Positions 26,140-35,200 of a DNA stretch of 64,000 nucleotides are shown one piece after another. Origin of the DNA: Candidatus Terasakiella magnetica. GTDB lineage: Bacteria > Pseudomonadota > Alphaproteobacteria > Rhodospirillales > Terasakiellaceae. Under the pieces are notes generated by a model that was not told the DNA's origin, did no database searches, and saw only the letters and a program-made list of their open reading frames with translations. The stretch spans positions 176,551 through 240,550 of the forward strand of contig NZ_FLYE01000045.1 of assembly GCF_900093605.1 (NCBI RefSeq). The letters run 5' to 3'. The position numbers were made by a program, and so were the translations under genes. How positions within the stretch are numbered: position 1 is the stretch's first letter; each line of letters opens with the position of its first letter.

Positions 26140-26586
26140 CTATTTTAATTTTTGAACGTAGGTTTCAAGCGCGCTTAAAAAGCGTGAGCGATCATTTTTG
26201 TTAAATGATTTACCACCGCCACCTTCAATCTCGCCAAGATCGCGCAAATGCGTCATTAAATCACGGCTGGCAAGCGCCATGCCGATACTGTCAGGTGTAA
26301 ATTCCTTGCCGTTGTGATTAAGCACATGGGCACCCTTTTTAATGCAGCGGTCCGCTAAGGGAATATCGCCTGTGATGCAAATGTCCTGATCGCCAATATG
26401 TTCTGCAATCCAGTTATCAGCCTCATCAGGGCCTTCTGGGGCAACAACAATATTAATCAATGAGCTTTGCGGCAGGCGCAGCCATTGGTTAGAGACAAAA
26501 TGAACACGAATATTATGACGTCCTACCACTTTTAGGGTCTCGTCCTTGACTGGACAGGCGTCTGCATCAACAAAAATTTCAACCAT
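26140..26586 (-). CDS. YaiI/YqxD family protein (UPF0178)
   Basis: A 148-residue cytoplasmic protein of the DUF188/UPF0178 family. Signature segments are IFVDADACPVKDE at the N-terminus, the APEGPDEADNWIAEH block and the CITGDIPLADRCIKKGA stretch. The fold resembles PIN-like nucleases, with conserved Asp residues that could bind metal, but no activity is established. It follows the lipoprotein gene on the same strand with a 6-bp gap, so the two are probably cotranscribed. It converges with the NMT1-like gene with no real intergenic space. Confidence 0.93.
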   Translation of the reverse strand: MVEIFVDADACPVKDETLKVVGRHNIRVHFVSNQWLRLPQSSLINIVVAPEGPDEADNWIAEHIGDQDICITGDIPLADRCIKKGAHVLNHNGKEFTPDSIGMALASRDLMTHLRDLGEIEGGGGKSFNKNDRSRFLSALETYVQKLK

Positions 26587-26592
26587 ACGCCA

Positions 26593-27399
26593 TTATGACA
26601 TGGGGGTGAATTCAGGGTCAATATCCATGAAGGTGGTATAGACATTGCCATCACGCCAAAAGGTTACAGGGACTTTCTTTTGACCCGCATATTTTTTTCT
26701 CAGCTGTACAAAATGTTTACCGTCTTTGATTCGGGTTTCATTAATGGAAATCAGAATATCATCTCTCATCAGATTGGCATAAAAGGCTGAGGAATCTTTA
26801 AACACAACAGCAAGCGAAACACCCATATTGCTATTGGTTTTCTTGCGTTGCTCAATGGTCAAGTTTCTGACCTGAGCCCCAAAACCACCAGGGCGTCTTT
26901 TTACAAAAAACAAGGCTTCTTGGTCATAGGTTTTCACCATATTGGGAATCCAGGTCGTGCTTGTTCCATATGTTGTCGATGTGCCGGAATAGTTGACGGA
27001 ATAAGGATTCGATACCGTATCGAAGCTGCCTGAATGATAGGTGGTTTGGGTTTCAGGCACCGTCATGGCAAAGGAATGATCTTCCGTGCCGATATATTTC
27101 TTTATAAACAGGACTTTTGCTGCCCCTACCTGTTGGGCTACAGCCTGAAGATGGGCCTCTGTGGCGCCTTTACCTTCAAAGGCAGAATTGCCCAAATAAA
27201 GATAACCCTCTTCCATCAGGCTATAGGTTTTTTCATAGGCGCTTGCACTACTGATCTGGGTGATTTCTGCTGGACCGGAATGTGCAATTATTTGCGAGCT
27301 GTTTGGTGCTGTACTGTTGGCTTGATAATATTTTTCAATATTATTCACACAGGCAGACAGGCTGAAAAGAAGAGAAAAAGCGATAAGAACACGCATCAT
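26593..27399 (-). CDS. Lipoprotein with C-terminal PDZ-like domain
   Basis: A 268-residue envelope lipoprotein of unknown function. The signal peptide ends in a lipobox, LSAC, giving acylation at the Cys. Residues about 40-110 contain SAYEKTYSLMEEGYLYLGNS, a pattern seen in proteins that react to unfolded partners; the last 90 residues form a PDZ-like fold (MGVSLAVVFKDSSAFYANLMRDD split by a GDxI-like ILISI). The ATG at 27399 is chosen over GTG at 27405 because AAGGGTG lies just upstream. That ribosome-binding site is inside a stable hairpin. The DUF188 gene follows 6 bp downstream. Confidence 0.8.
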   Translation of the reverse strand: MMRVLIAFSLLFSLSACVNNIEKYYQANSTAPNSSQIIAHSGPAEITQISSASAYEKTYSLMEEGYLYLGNSAFEGKGATEAHLQAVAQQVGAAKVLFIKKYIGTEDHSFAMTVPETQTTYHSGSFDTVSNPYSVNYSGTSTTYGTSTTWIPNMVKTYDQEALFFVKRRPGGFGAQVRNLTIEQRKKTNSNMGVSLAVVFKDSSAFYANLMRDDILISINETRIKDGKHFVQLRKKYAGQKKVPVTFWRDGNVYTTFMDIDPEFTPMS

Positions 27400-27401
27400 A
27401 A

Positions 27402-27435
27402 ACACCCTTAAAGAAAATACATCTTTAAGGGGTGT
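27402..27435 (-). promoter_or_regulatory. Hairpin enclosing the lipoprotein ribosome-binding site
   Basis: ACACCCTTAAAG (27402-27413) is complementary to CTTTAAGGGGTGT (27423-27435) with one bulged base. In the minus-strand mRNA the AAGGGTG ribosome-binding site lies in the 3' arm and would be masked. It also lies after the DnaJ-like gene, so it could double as a weak terminator, although no T-run follows. Confidence 0.5.
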
Positions 27436-27466
27436 ATGATTTCTTTAAAATAAGTAAAGGTGTTTT

Positions 27467-28438
27467 TTACGATTTCTTTGCGCGAACATCATAGGGTTTG
27501 CGTTCTGCCCATTGTTTGACAAAATCACTAAATTCCTTATCGGATTTTTCCGGCAGCATGACGCGCAGTTTGACATATTGGTCACCGCGTTTGCCATCTT
27601 TTGTCTTGATGCCTTTACCGCGCAGGCGCAAAGTTGTGCCTGAATTGGCATGTTCTGGCACTTTTACATGTACAGGGCCATCAATGGTCGGGGCTTCAAT
27701 CTTGGCCCCCATAATGGCCTCTGGCACGGTGATGGGCAGGTCAAGATGTACATCAGTGCCTTTGCGCGAAAACATCGGGTCTGGCTTGATGTGGATTTCC
27801 ACCATGGCATCACCGCTTGGTGCACCATTTAGCCCCGGCATGCCTTGGCCTTTTAAGCGCAAGGACTGACCATCTTCAAACCCAGCTGGGACATTCACGT
27901 TGAGCTCTTTACCCGTTGGCAGGCGCACGGTCTTTTTACAGCCTGTTGCGGCTTCGCTGAATTCCAGTTCTAACCAACAATTAACCGTTGCGCCTTTTTG
28001 TTGGGGATGGCTTTCTTCAAAACCGCCACCAAAGTCAGAGTTAAACCCACCGCCAAAGCCGGAAAACGGGTCTTCTTGGCGCCGACCACCACGGGCCTGA
28101 TTGGCAAAATCTTTAAAGATGTCGTGAAAGCCGCCTGCGCCACCAAAGCCGCCACCTGCATTGCCACCACGGCGTTGCCCGCCAAATCCGCCGGAGCGAA
28201 AGGTCTGATTGCCATCTGCATCAATTTGCCCACGGTCAAACTGGGAGCGTTTGTCTTCATCAGACAGAAGCTGATAGGCAGCCTGAATTTCTTTAAAACG
28301 TTCTTCAGCCTTAGTATCGCCTTGGTGCAAATCAGGATGGTTCTGGCGTGCCAATTTGCGATATGCAGATTTGATATCGTTTTGCGTGGCGTTTTTACTC
28401 AGGCTAAGAACGGCGTATGGGTCTCTCATTTTTGTCAA
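27467..28438 (-). CDS. CbpA-like DnaJ co-chaperone
   Basis: A 323-residue J-domain protein. Residues about 5-70 form the J domain with the essential HPD tripeptide (QNHPDLH). A Gly/Phe-rich linker with GGGFGG repeats follows, and then two C-terminal substrate-binding domains (VNVPAGFEDGQSLRLKGQG and LDLPITVPEAIMGAKIEAPT). There is no Cys-rich zinc domain, so it is type B, like CbpA. It stimulates DnaK ATPase. The start may be TTG at 28438, which has AGGA at a good distance, or the ATG at 28429 giving MRDPYAVLSL. It precedes the lipoprotein gene on the same strand. Confidence 0.93.
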   Translation of the reverse strand: MTKMRDPYAVLSLSKNATQNDIKSAYRKLARQNHPDLHQGDTKAEERFKEIQAAYQLLSDEDKRSQFDRGQIDADGNQTFRSGGFGGQRRGGNAGGGFGGAGGFHDIFKDFANQARGGRRQEDPFSGFGGGFNSDFGGGFEESHPQQKGATVNCWLELEFSEAATGCKKTVRLPTGKELNVNVPAGFEDGQSLRLKGQGMPGLNGAPSGDAMVEIHIKPDPMFSRKGTDVHLDLPITVPEAIMGAKIEAPTIDGPVHVKVPEHANSGTTLRLRGKGIKTKDGKRGDQYVKLRVMLPEKSDKEFSDFVKQWAERKPYDVRAKKS

Positions 28439-28489
28439 ACTATCCTGTGTTGCAACCAGTTTGGCGCATAAATAAGCTGCTTGAGCGCA

Positions 28490-28972
28490 TTAGTCAACGG
28501 TGCGCCATGTTCCATCGGGGCGGCGACAGGCCGTACCTGTGATGGTTTCAAGTTGGCCATCAATGGTGACCGTGCTGGTATAATCGCGACAAGGCTCACT
28601 TCTGGCGGTTTCATAAATGGTTTTTGTTGGCGTAATGCCACCTGAATTGCCGCTATCAGGGTTTGACCAGCTTGAGGTTTCCCCAACGGCCTTATTTTCC
28701 AGCGCATCTTGCGTGGCATTTTCCATTTTCATTTTATCAAGCTCATCCATAGAGCGCCCAATGGAACTGCCAAGCCAAGCCCCGGCCAAAGTGCCCAAAG
28801 CCACACCGACTGTGCCGCCTTTGCCCTTACCGATGTTGGAACCAATCACTGCACCCGCAGCTGCGCCAAGGATGGTGCCGATGGTCTCTTTAGGGTTATC
28901 TTCCATTGTTGTCTGGCAGGCGGCGAGCATGGAAACAGCGCCTAGTGCACATGCAAATTTTGATAAAGACAT
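28490..28972 (-). CDS. Glycine-zipper lipoprotein (rickettsial 17 kDa antigen-like)
   Basis: A 160-residue outer-envelope lipoprotein with lipobox LAAC near residue 19. Residues about 30-75 are a double glycine zipper (GTILGAAAGAVIGSNIG, then GVALGTLAGAWLGSSIG) that probably inserts in or lines a membrane. The C-terminal part has two Cys residues (SEPCRDYTSTV and GTACRRPDGTW) that likely form a disulfide, and the last motif is the typical ending of the family. Function is structural or unknown. AAGG precedes the ATG at 28972 by 9 bp. It is upstream of the DnaJ-like gene on the same strand. Confidence 0.92.
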   Translation of the reverse strand: MSLSKFACALGAVSMLAACQTTMEDNPKETIGTILGAAAGAVIGSNIGKGKGGTVGVALGTLAGAWLGSSIGRSMDELDKMKMENATQDALENKAVGETSSWSNPDSGNSGGITPTKTIYETARSEPCRDYTSTVTIDGQLETITGTACRRPDGTWRTVD

Positions 28973-29066
28973 AACAATGACCTTTCATGCGGGTTGACAA
29001 TTGCGTATGTAAAGCGAACTCTACATAGTATTATATCTACTCTTTATAATTTAGGACAGGTTCGCC

Positions 29067-29651
29067 GTGACGCAAAGCCCTAATCCAATTTCTTTATTCC
29101 ATGAATGGATGGAAGAAGCCGAAAAAAACGAAATTAACGATCCCAATGCCATGTCTTTGGCCACAGCCAACAAGGACGGCATCCCCTCTGTGCGTATGGT
29201 TTTGCTTAAAGGTGCTGATGAAAAAGGGTTTGTTTTTTATACCAACCTAAAGAGCCGCAAAGCGCGTGAATTGATGGAAAACCCCAATGCAGCGCTTTGT
29301 TTGCATTGGAAATCCTTGCGCAAGCAGGTGCGTGTTGAAGGTGCGATTGAACCTGTTAGCGATGAAGAAGCGGATGAATATTTCCAAAGCCGTGCCCGTG
29401 TGAGCCGCATCGGGGCCTGGGCTTCAAAACAGTCCCAAGAAATGGAGGGCCGTTTTGAGCTGGAAAAAAGAGTGGCAGAATATACCGCTAAATTTGGTGT
29501 GGGTGAAATTCCACGCCCTGATTTTTGGTCGGGTTTTCGCTTAAAGCCAAAAGTTATTGAGTTTTGGAGTGATCAAAAATTCCGGCTTCATGATAGAATT
29601 GTCTATGAAGTAAATGATGGCAATTGGGCAACAGTGCGTTTGTTCCCTTAA
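29067..29651 (+). CDS. pdxH: Pyridoxamine 5'-phosphate oxidase
   Basis: A 194-residue FMN enzyme that oxidises pyridoxine or pyridoxamine phosphate to pyridoxal phosphate. It has the FMN-binding [18 protein letters not shown] segment, [11 protein letters not shown], the [12 protein letters not shown] strand, and the C-terminal [18 protein letters not shown] ending in RLFP, which is diagnostic. The start is GTG at 29067, supported by AGGACAGG 7-14 bp upstream. It is divergent from the glycine-zipper lipoprotein and 32 bp from the next gene on the same strand. Confidence 0.97.
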   Translation: MTQSPNPISLFHEWMEEAEKNEINDPNAMSLATANKDGIPSVRMVLLKGADEKGFVFYTNLKSRKARELMENPNAALCLHWKSLRKQVRVEGAIEPVSDEEADEYFQSRARVSRIGAWASKQSQEMEGRFELEKRVAEYTAKFGVGEIPRPDFWSGFRLKPKVIEFWSDQKFRLHDRIVYEVNDGNWATVRLFP

Positions 29652-29683
29652 AATAAAGACTTTAAAGCCAAGGGCAGGTTGTA

Positions 29684-30604
29684 ATGACTATATCAGCCGA
29701 AGAAATCAATAAACCCAAGCTTATGCGCGCGGCAACCTATGCCTCTGTCAGTGTTGCGCTCGTTCTTATTTTGGTGAAGTTCTTTGCCTGGATTGCAACC
29801 GATTCTGTCAGCCTGCTCTCCACCCTTGTGGACTCGATCCTTGATGCGGGGGCCTCAATGGTCAATCTCATTGCAGTTCATTATGCCTTGCAGCCTGCTG
29901 ATGAGGATCACCGTTTTGGTCATGGTAAGGCCGAACCTTTGGCAGGACTGCTGCAATCGGGCTTCATCTTTGCCTCTGCCTTGTTCTTGATTGTGGAAAC
30001 GGGCAAGCGGTTTTTTAATCCTCAAGCGGTTGATAATAGCACCATGGGGGTTGCGGTCATGGTGGTTTCCATTGTGTTGACTGTGGCGCTTGTGGTCTTT
30101 CAACGCTATGTGGTTCGAAAAACCAATTCTGTCGCTGTGTCAGCGGACTCGCTTCATTACACAACCGATATTTTGGTGAATGCGGGCGTGATTGTGGCTT
30201 TGGTTGTCTCCGCCATGACTGATTGGTTATGGTTTGACCCGTTTGTAGCAGGCGTGATTGCGCTTTATATTTTATGGAGTGTGCGCGAAATTGCCACTGA
30301 TGCAATGGATTTGCTCATGGATCATGAATTTCCTGATAAAGAGCGCGCCACAATTCGCAATGCGGTCATGTCTGTTGAAGATGTGAAAGGCATGCATGAT
30401 TTGCGAACACGCTCAAGCGGGCCGCAAAAATTTATCCAGCTTCATCTGGTGCTGGATGCCCAGCTTACCCTGCATGATAGTCATGCGATTTCAGATACGG
30501 TTGAGCGGCTTTTGCGCCAGCTGTACCCGGATGCGGAAATCCTCATTCATACAGACCCGGATGATATTGAGGAAGCCATACCGCAGTTTGTTCTAAAGCA
30601 ATAA
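29684..30604 (+). CDS. Cation diffusion facilitator (FieF-like)
   Basis: A 306-residue CDF transporter with six membrane helices and a C-terminal cytoplasmic domain; it exports divalent metals (Fe, Zn, Cd or Mn) in exchange for protons. The metal site is visible: SLVDSILDAGAS in TM2 (two Asp) and DSLHYTTDILVN in TM5 (His and Asp), the D-D/H-D pattern of the FieF group. The loop HRFGHGKAEPLAGL and the C-terminal HDLRTRSSGPQKFIQLHL are also typical. It follows pdxH by 32 bp, probably as an operon. A terminator for the opposite strand overlaps its end. Confidence 0.93.
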   Translation: MTISAEEINKPKLMRAATYASVSVALVLILVKFFAWIATDSVSLLSTLVDSILDAGASMVNLIAVHYALQPADEDHRFGHGKAEPLAGLLQSGFIFASALFLIVETGKRFFNPQAVDNSTMGVAVMVVSIVLTVALVVFQRYVVRKTNSVAVSADSLHYTTDILVNAGVIVALVVSAMTDWLWFDPFVAGVIALYILWSVREIATDAMDLLMDHEFPDKERATIRNAVMSVEDVKGMHDLRTRSSGPQKFIQLHLVLDAQLTLHDSHAISDTVERLLRQLYPDAEILIHTDPDDIEEAIPQFVLKQ

Positions 30605-30607
30605 AAA

Positions 30608-30648
30608 AGCGCACCAACCGATATATTGAGGGGATCGGTTGATGCGCT
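30608..30648 (-). terminator. Intrinsic terminator of the arsR-DUF2892 operon
   Basis: Hairpin arms AGCGCACCAACCGAT (30608-30622) and ATCGGTTGATGCGCT (30634-30648) pair with one mismatch. On the minus strand a run of six T follows at once. It lies downstream of the DUF2892 gene and is convergent with the cation transporter. Confidence 0.85.
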
Positions 30649-30721
30649 AGAGCGTGAACGCTCCACACCCGAAAACGGAGAGGGGCCCCGTTTGGGATTT
30701 CATGTTTTATTTTTGAGAGGC

Positions 30722-30925
30722 TTAGTTAAAAGCCACACCCGGTTTTGCACCGATTTTCTTCAAGATGGTCGCCAATGGGCAAAAACCTGTGAAAGCAGCT
30801 TGAAGCATGTTTGCGCCCACAAAAGCAGTGAGCCACCAGAAGTTTGGGTGAACCAAGAAAGTCAGCGCAAGTGATGCCAAAATAACAGTGCCTGCAAAGG
30901 CCATAACGATACGATCGATGCTCAT
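30722..30925 (-). CDS. DUF2892 (YgaP-type) inner-membrane protein
   Basis: A 67-residue protein with two membrane helices. It matches DUF2892, the membrane part of YgaP-type rhodaneses: the N-terminal MSIDRIVMAFAG, a central NFWWLTAFVGANMLQ and the conserved FTGFCPLATILKKIG with its single Cys. In YgaP the domain anchors a rhodanese; here it stands alone. AAGGA is 7 bp before the ATG. It is 9 bp downstream of a two-Cys ArsR gene, an arrangement common in BigR/SqrR regulons of sulfide detoxification. It may pass persulfide or sulfur oxyanions across the membrane, which is inference. Confidence 0.9.
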   Translation of the reverse strand: MSIDRIVMAFAGTVILASLALTFLVHPNFWWLTAFVGANMLQAAFTGFCPLATILKKIGAKPGVAFN

Positions 30926-30934
30926 AGTAAATCC

Positions 30935-31240
30935 TTATTGTTCCAAAGCAGGGCAATAGAGCCCGTAAAGTGTGTGAATAAGCTTCTGGACTTCATCAGA
31001 AGACAGGGAGTAAAAAATCATTTGCGATTCACGTCTTGTTTCGACCAAGCCTTGTGAACGCAATTTAGCAAGATGTTGCGAAAGCGCGGATTGCTTTAAT
31101 CCCACGAGCTTTTCCAGCTCACCAACAGACTTTTCACCATTGCCAAGTTGGCATAAAATCATCAGGCGACGCTCATTGCCCATCATTTTGAGCAATTCGG
31201 ATGCTGCGAGAGCTTTATCTGCAAAATCTTTAATATTCAT
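30935..31240 (-). CDS. ArsR-family repressor with BigR/SqrR-type cysteine pair (second)
   Basis: A 101-residue winged-helix regulator, a close paralogue of the one at 10051. The recognition helix is GLKQSALSQHLAKLR. The two key cysteines are in RLMILCQ and LYGLYC, as in persulfide-sensing repressors, and no metal-binding ELCVCDL motif is present. The start is the ATG at 31240. A TTGACA/TAAATT promoter (31276-31248, 17-bp spacer) would begin transcription at about 31241, so the mRNA is probably leaderless; indeed no ribosome-binding site is seen. It is cotranscribed with the DUF2892 gene and divergent from an RND efflux operon. Confidence 0.9.
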   Translation of the reverse strand: MNIKDFADKALAASELLKMMGNERRLMILCQLGNGEKSVGELEKLVGLKQSALSQHLAKLRSQGLVETRRESQMIFYSLSSDEVQKLIHTLYGLYCPALEQ

Positions 31241-31242
31241 AG

Positions 31243-31288
31243 TTGCTAATTTAGCTGTGGGTGATACTATTGTCAATATGAATTATTC
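31243..31288. promoter_or_regulatory. Overlapping divergent promoters and palindrome, arsR // RND operon
   Basis: Minus strand: TTGACA (31276-31271), 17 bp, TAAATT (31253-31248). Plus strand: TTGCTA (31243-31248), 16 bp, TACTAT (31265-31270), a weaker pair. The two promoters occupy the same 34 bp. A GAATTATTC palindrome (31280-31288) lies beside them. A repressor bound here would affect both directions. Confidence 0.5.
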
Positions 31289-31304
31289 TAACTGGAGCCT
31301 TCTT

Positions 31305-32288
31305 ATGAATTTGCGCAGCTTCGCTCTTCTTTCTGCCTCAATCTTTTTCCAGTCTTCGCTTTTATGGGCGCAAGACAGCTTTTTGGTAAAGCAACAGGAA
31401 ATTGAAGATCAAAAAGCCGTCCTTGCCACGGTGCAGACGGTGGACCTTACCCCCGCACGTGCGCGCATTGGCGGCACGGTGGTTGAGCTGTTGGTCGATG
31501 AAGGTAGCCTTGTTAAGGCTGGCGAAGTGATTGCGCGTATTAAGGATGAGAAGCTCCAGTTAGAAAAACAAGCCGTGGATGCGCGCATGGCCTCACTACA
31601 AGCAGAACGAAAACTGGCGCAAATTGCACTCACACGTGCACAACGCCTGCGCAAAAGCGGGGCGGGTTCCCAAGCGCGCCTTGATGAAGCGCGCACCAAT
31701 CTGGATGTGGTTCTTAAAAACCTCAAGGCTATGGATAATGAGCGCGAACTTGTTTTACAGCGCGAACGCGAAGGTGCGGTGCTCTCTCCTGCAAATGGGC
31801 GTGTGTTGAGTGTGAAGGTGACAAGCGGCGTGGTGGTCATGCCCGGTGAGGCAATCGCCTCTATTGCTGAAGAAACCTATATTTTGCGCATTGAAGTGCC
31901 TGAGCGCCATGCCCGTTTCATTAAAGTAGGTGATCAGGTGCAAGTGGGTGAGCGCAGCATGAGCACTGATAATGGCGGGAAACTGCGCGCAGGAACCGTG
32001 CGCCAAGTTTATCCTGAAATGCAAAATGGGCGTGTGGTTGCCGATGTGGAAGTCAGCGGGCTTGGCGATTTCTTTATTGGGGAGCGTATCCGCGTTTTTG
32101 TATCAACGGGAACACGCACGACTTTTTTACTGCCAAAAGAATATGTCTATAGCCGCTATGGGCTGCATTATGTGCGCTTAAAAGATAAAACCGAAATTGT
32201 GGTCCAGCCCGGTCGTTTGATGAACGATCATTATGAAATCCTCTCCGGCCTGCGCGAAGGTGATGAGTTGATCGGAGCAGGTTCATGA
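31305..32288 (+). CDS. RND efflux periplasmic adaptor (MFP)
   Basis: A 327-residue membrane-fusion protein. The start is the ATG at 31305, with GGAG at 7 bp, giving a signal peptide ending SLLWA; the longer open frame overlaps the divergent regulator gene and is discarded. Lipoyl halves (GTVVELLVDEGSLVKAGEV and LSPANGRVLSVKVTSGVVV) flank a helical hairpin of Arg/Ala/Gln-rich residues. The last residues overlap the permease start by 4 bp. Its divergent partner is the persulfide-sensor-like ArsR, so it may be induced by reactive sulfur or oxidants. Confidence 0.92.
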   Translation: MNLRSFALLSASIFFQSSLLWAQDSFLVKQQEIEDQKAVLATVQTVDLTPARARIGGTVVELLVDEGSLVKAGEVIARIKDEKLQLEKQAVDARMASLQAERKLAQIALTRAQRLRKSGAGSQARLDEARTNLDVVLKNLKAMDNERELVLQREREGAVLSPANGRVLSVKVTSGVVVMPGEAIASIAEETYILRIEVPERHARFIKVGDQVQVGERSMSTDNGGKLRAGTVRQVYPEMQNGRVVADVEVSGLGDFFIGERIRVFVSTGTRTTFLLPKEYVYSRYGLHYVRLKDKTEIVVQPGRLMNDHYEILSGLREGDELIGAGS

Positions 32289-35200
32289 AATTAGGTATTT
32301 CAGGCTCCATTACCAAAGCCTTTATCACTTCGCCTCTCACCCCTTTATTGCTGCTGGCCTCACTGGTTGTTGGGCTTGTAGCGCTAGTGATGTTACCGCG
32401 CGAGGAAGAACCGCAAATCTCTGTGCCTATGGTGGATATTCTGGTTTCTGCCAATGGGTTAAAAGCCCAAGATGCGGTTGAGCTGGTGACAGAGCCTTTA
32501 GAAGATATCGTTAAGGGGATTGATTCTGTCGAACATGTCTATTCCCAGACTCAAGATGACCAAGTGGTTGTAACCGCGCGTTTTCTTGTGGGCACAAGTG
32601 AAGATGATGCCATTTTGCGCGTACATGAAAATATGCGCGCCAATATGGCAAAGCTGCCCCATGGGGTGGTGGAACCCTTAATTGTCGGTCGTGGTATCAA
32701 TGATGTGGCGATTGTGACCTTAACTTTATCACCCAAAAGCAATGAAGCCGCGCGTTGGGATGATAATACCCTTTATGCGGTTGCAGATGAGCTCCAGCAT
32801 GAGTTGGTGAAGGTCAATGATGTGGGCTTAAGCTATATTGTTGGGGGACGTGCAGACCAAATCAGGGTGGAACCGGACCCAGAACAGCTTGCCCTTTATG
32901 GCATTGCGCTCAATCAACTTGTGGAAAAAATCGAACATGCCAACCGCTCTTTCTTGGTGGGAAGGTTGCGCGAAGCCAATCGCTCCGTCCCCGTAGTTGC
33001 GGGCCAAACCTTACAAGGCATGCCCGATGTGGGCTTGTTGTTGCTGAGCTCTCATGATGGGCGTCCGGTTTATGTAAAAGATGTGGCACGCGTCATTGTC
33101 GGGGCCAAGCCGGAAGAAAAACGTGTTTGGCATATGGAAAAGGCTGAAGATGGCTCATTAGTGCGCAAACCAGCCGTCACGCTGGCTTTGGCAAAACGCC
33201 AAGGGGCCAATGCGGTTTTTGTCGCCGATGAAATTTTACAGCGCCTTGAAATTGTAAAAGGCAAGCTTTTGCCAGAAGGCGTGCAGGTTGATGTCACGCG
33301 TAACTATGGCGAAACAGCCACGGAAAAAGCCGATGAGCTGCTCTTTCACCTTGGTCTCGCCACGGTTTCTATCGTTATTTTGATCTATTTTACTGTGGGC
33401 TGGCGCGAGGCTGTTGTGGTGGCGGTGGTCATCCCGACAACGATTTTGCTGACGCTTTTTGCCTCATACCTGATGGGCTATACCATTAACCGTGTGAGCC
33501 TGTTTGCGCTGATTTTCTCCATCGGGATTTTGGTGGATGATGCCATTGTGGTGGTGGAAAATATCGTGCGTCACTGGAACATGAAGGATGATCGCACGCC
33601 CTTACAAGCTGCCATTGAAGGGGTGGCTGAGGTGGGCAATCCGACCATTATTGCGACTTTGACGATTGTGGCGGCCCTTTTGCCCATGATGTTTGTTTCT
33701 GGCTTGATGGGACCGTATATGAGCCCGATCCCGGCCAATGCATCAGCTGCCATGTTATTTTCTTTCTTTGTTGCGGTGATCATTACGCCATGGTTGTTGA
33801 TGTTACTGCGCGGTCGCATGATGGAAGGCGATGCCCATCATCATGATGAAAGTGATGGCGGGGCTATGGGGCGTTTTTATGAACGGTTTGCCCGTCCTGT
33901 TATCCAAGATCGCAGCAAGTCCAAGAAATTCCTCACCATTGTGGGCGTGGCAACCATTGTGTCTTGTGGTTTGTTTTATACAAAAAGCGTGACGGTAAAG
34001 CTTCTGCCTTTTGATAATAAATCAGAAATTCAGGTGGTGGTTGATCTGCCTGAAGGCGCAAGTCTTGAAGCCACAGAACGTGTGAGCATGGATGTGGCGG
34101 AGAAGCTGAAAGCTATTCCTGAACTGATGAATATGCAGGTCTATGTGGGGACATCCATGCCGTTTAACTTTAACGGTCTGGTTCGCCATTATTATCTGCG
34201 CGATAAGCCGGAATATGGTGACGTGCAGCTTAATTTACTGCCTAAACATGAACGTGATCGCGAAAGCCATGACATTGCGCTGGAAGTGCGCGAACTCCTA
34301 AAAGCCGTTGATGCCCCGGCGGGAAGTTCCATCAAAGTGGTGGAAGTGCCGCCCGGCCCGCCTGTGATGGCGACTTTATTAACTGAAGTCTATGGACCAG
34401 ATGCTGAAAGCCGGCGTGAAGCAGCACAAAAACTGCGAAGCGTTTTTGAAGAGATTGATTTCATCGTTGATGTGGATGACAGCTTTGGTAATCCATCAGA
34501 GCGCTTGCGCCTTGAGATTGACCAGCAGCGCCTTGAATTTCACGGTGTGGAAGAAGAAGCGGTTTATGACACCTTGGGGGCATTGCTCGGTGGGGTGAAA
34601 GTTGGCTATTCCCATCGCGGGGCTGGCGTGGACCCCATGGAAATTATGGTGCGCCTGCCCAAGGAAGATTTACAAATGTCTGAGCGCCTGCTCTCAACAC
34701 CTGTGCCGTCAAAAAATGGCAATGTAGAGCTTGGTGAAGTGGTGAATTTGGTGCGCGAAACAGCCTCACATCCGATTTTTCGCCGTGATGGGTACGCCGC
34801 TGAAATGGTGACAGCAGAACTTGCCGGGCGCTATGAAGCCCCAATTTACGGCATGTTCGCGGTTGAAGACGCCCTTGAAAAGGTGGATTGGGGCAAGCTT
34901 GGTATGCCTGCGCTTAAATACCACGGTCAGCCCCTTGATGAAGGACAGGTGACTTTCTTGTGGGATGGGGAATGGGAAATTACCTATGTGACCTTCCGCG
35001 ATATGGGGGCTGCCTTTGGTGTGGCTATTCTTGCCATTTACCTGCTGGTGGTTGGTCAGTTTGGTAGTTTCAAACTGCCTTTGGTGATTTTAGTACCTGT
35101 GCCTTTAACGCTCATCGGGATTGTGCTGGGTCACTGGATGTTTTCAGCCCCCTTTACCGCAACTTCCATGATCGGCTTTATTGCTTTAGCAGGAATTATT

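Noticed and set aside
30651..30662. AGCGTGAACGCT palindrome as a second terminator
   Set aside because: The stem is only 5 bp with no T-run; the hairpin at 30608-30648 already serves.
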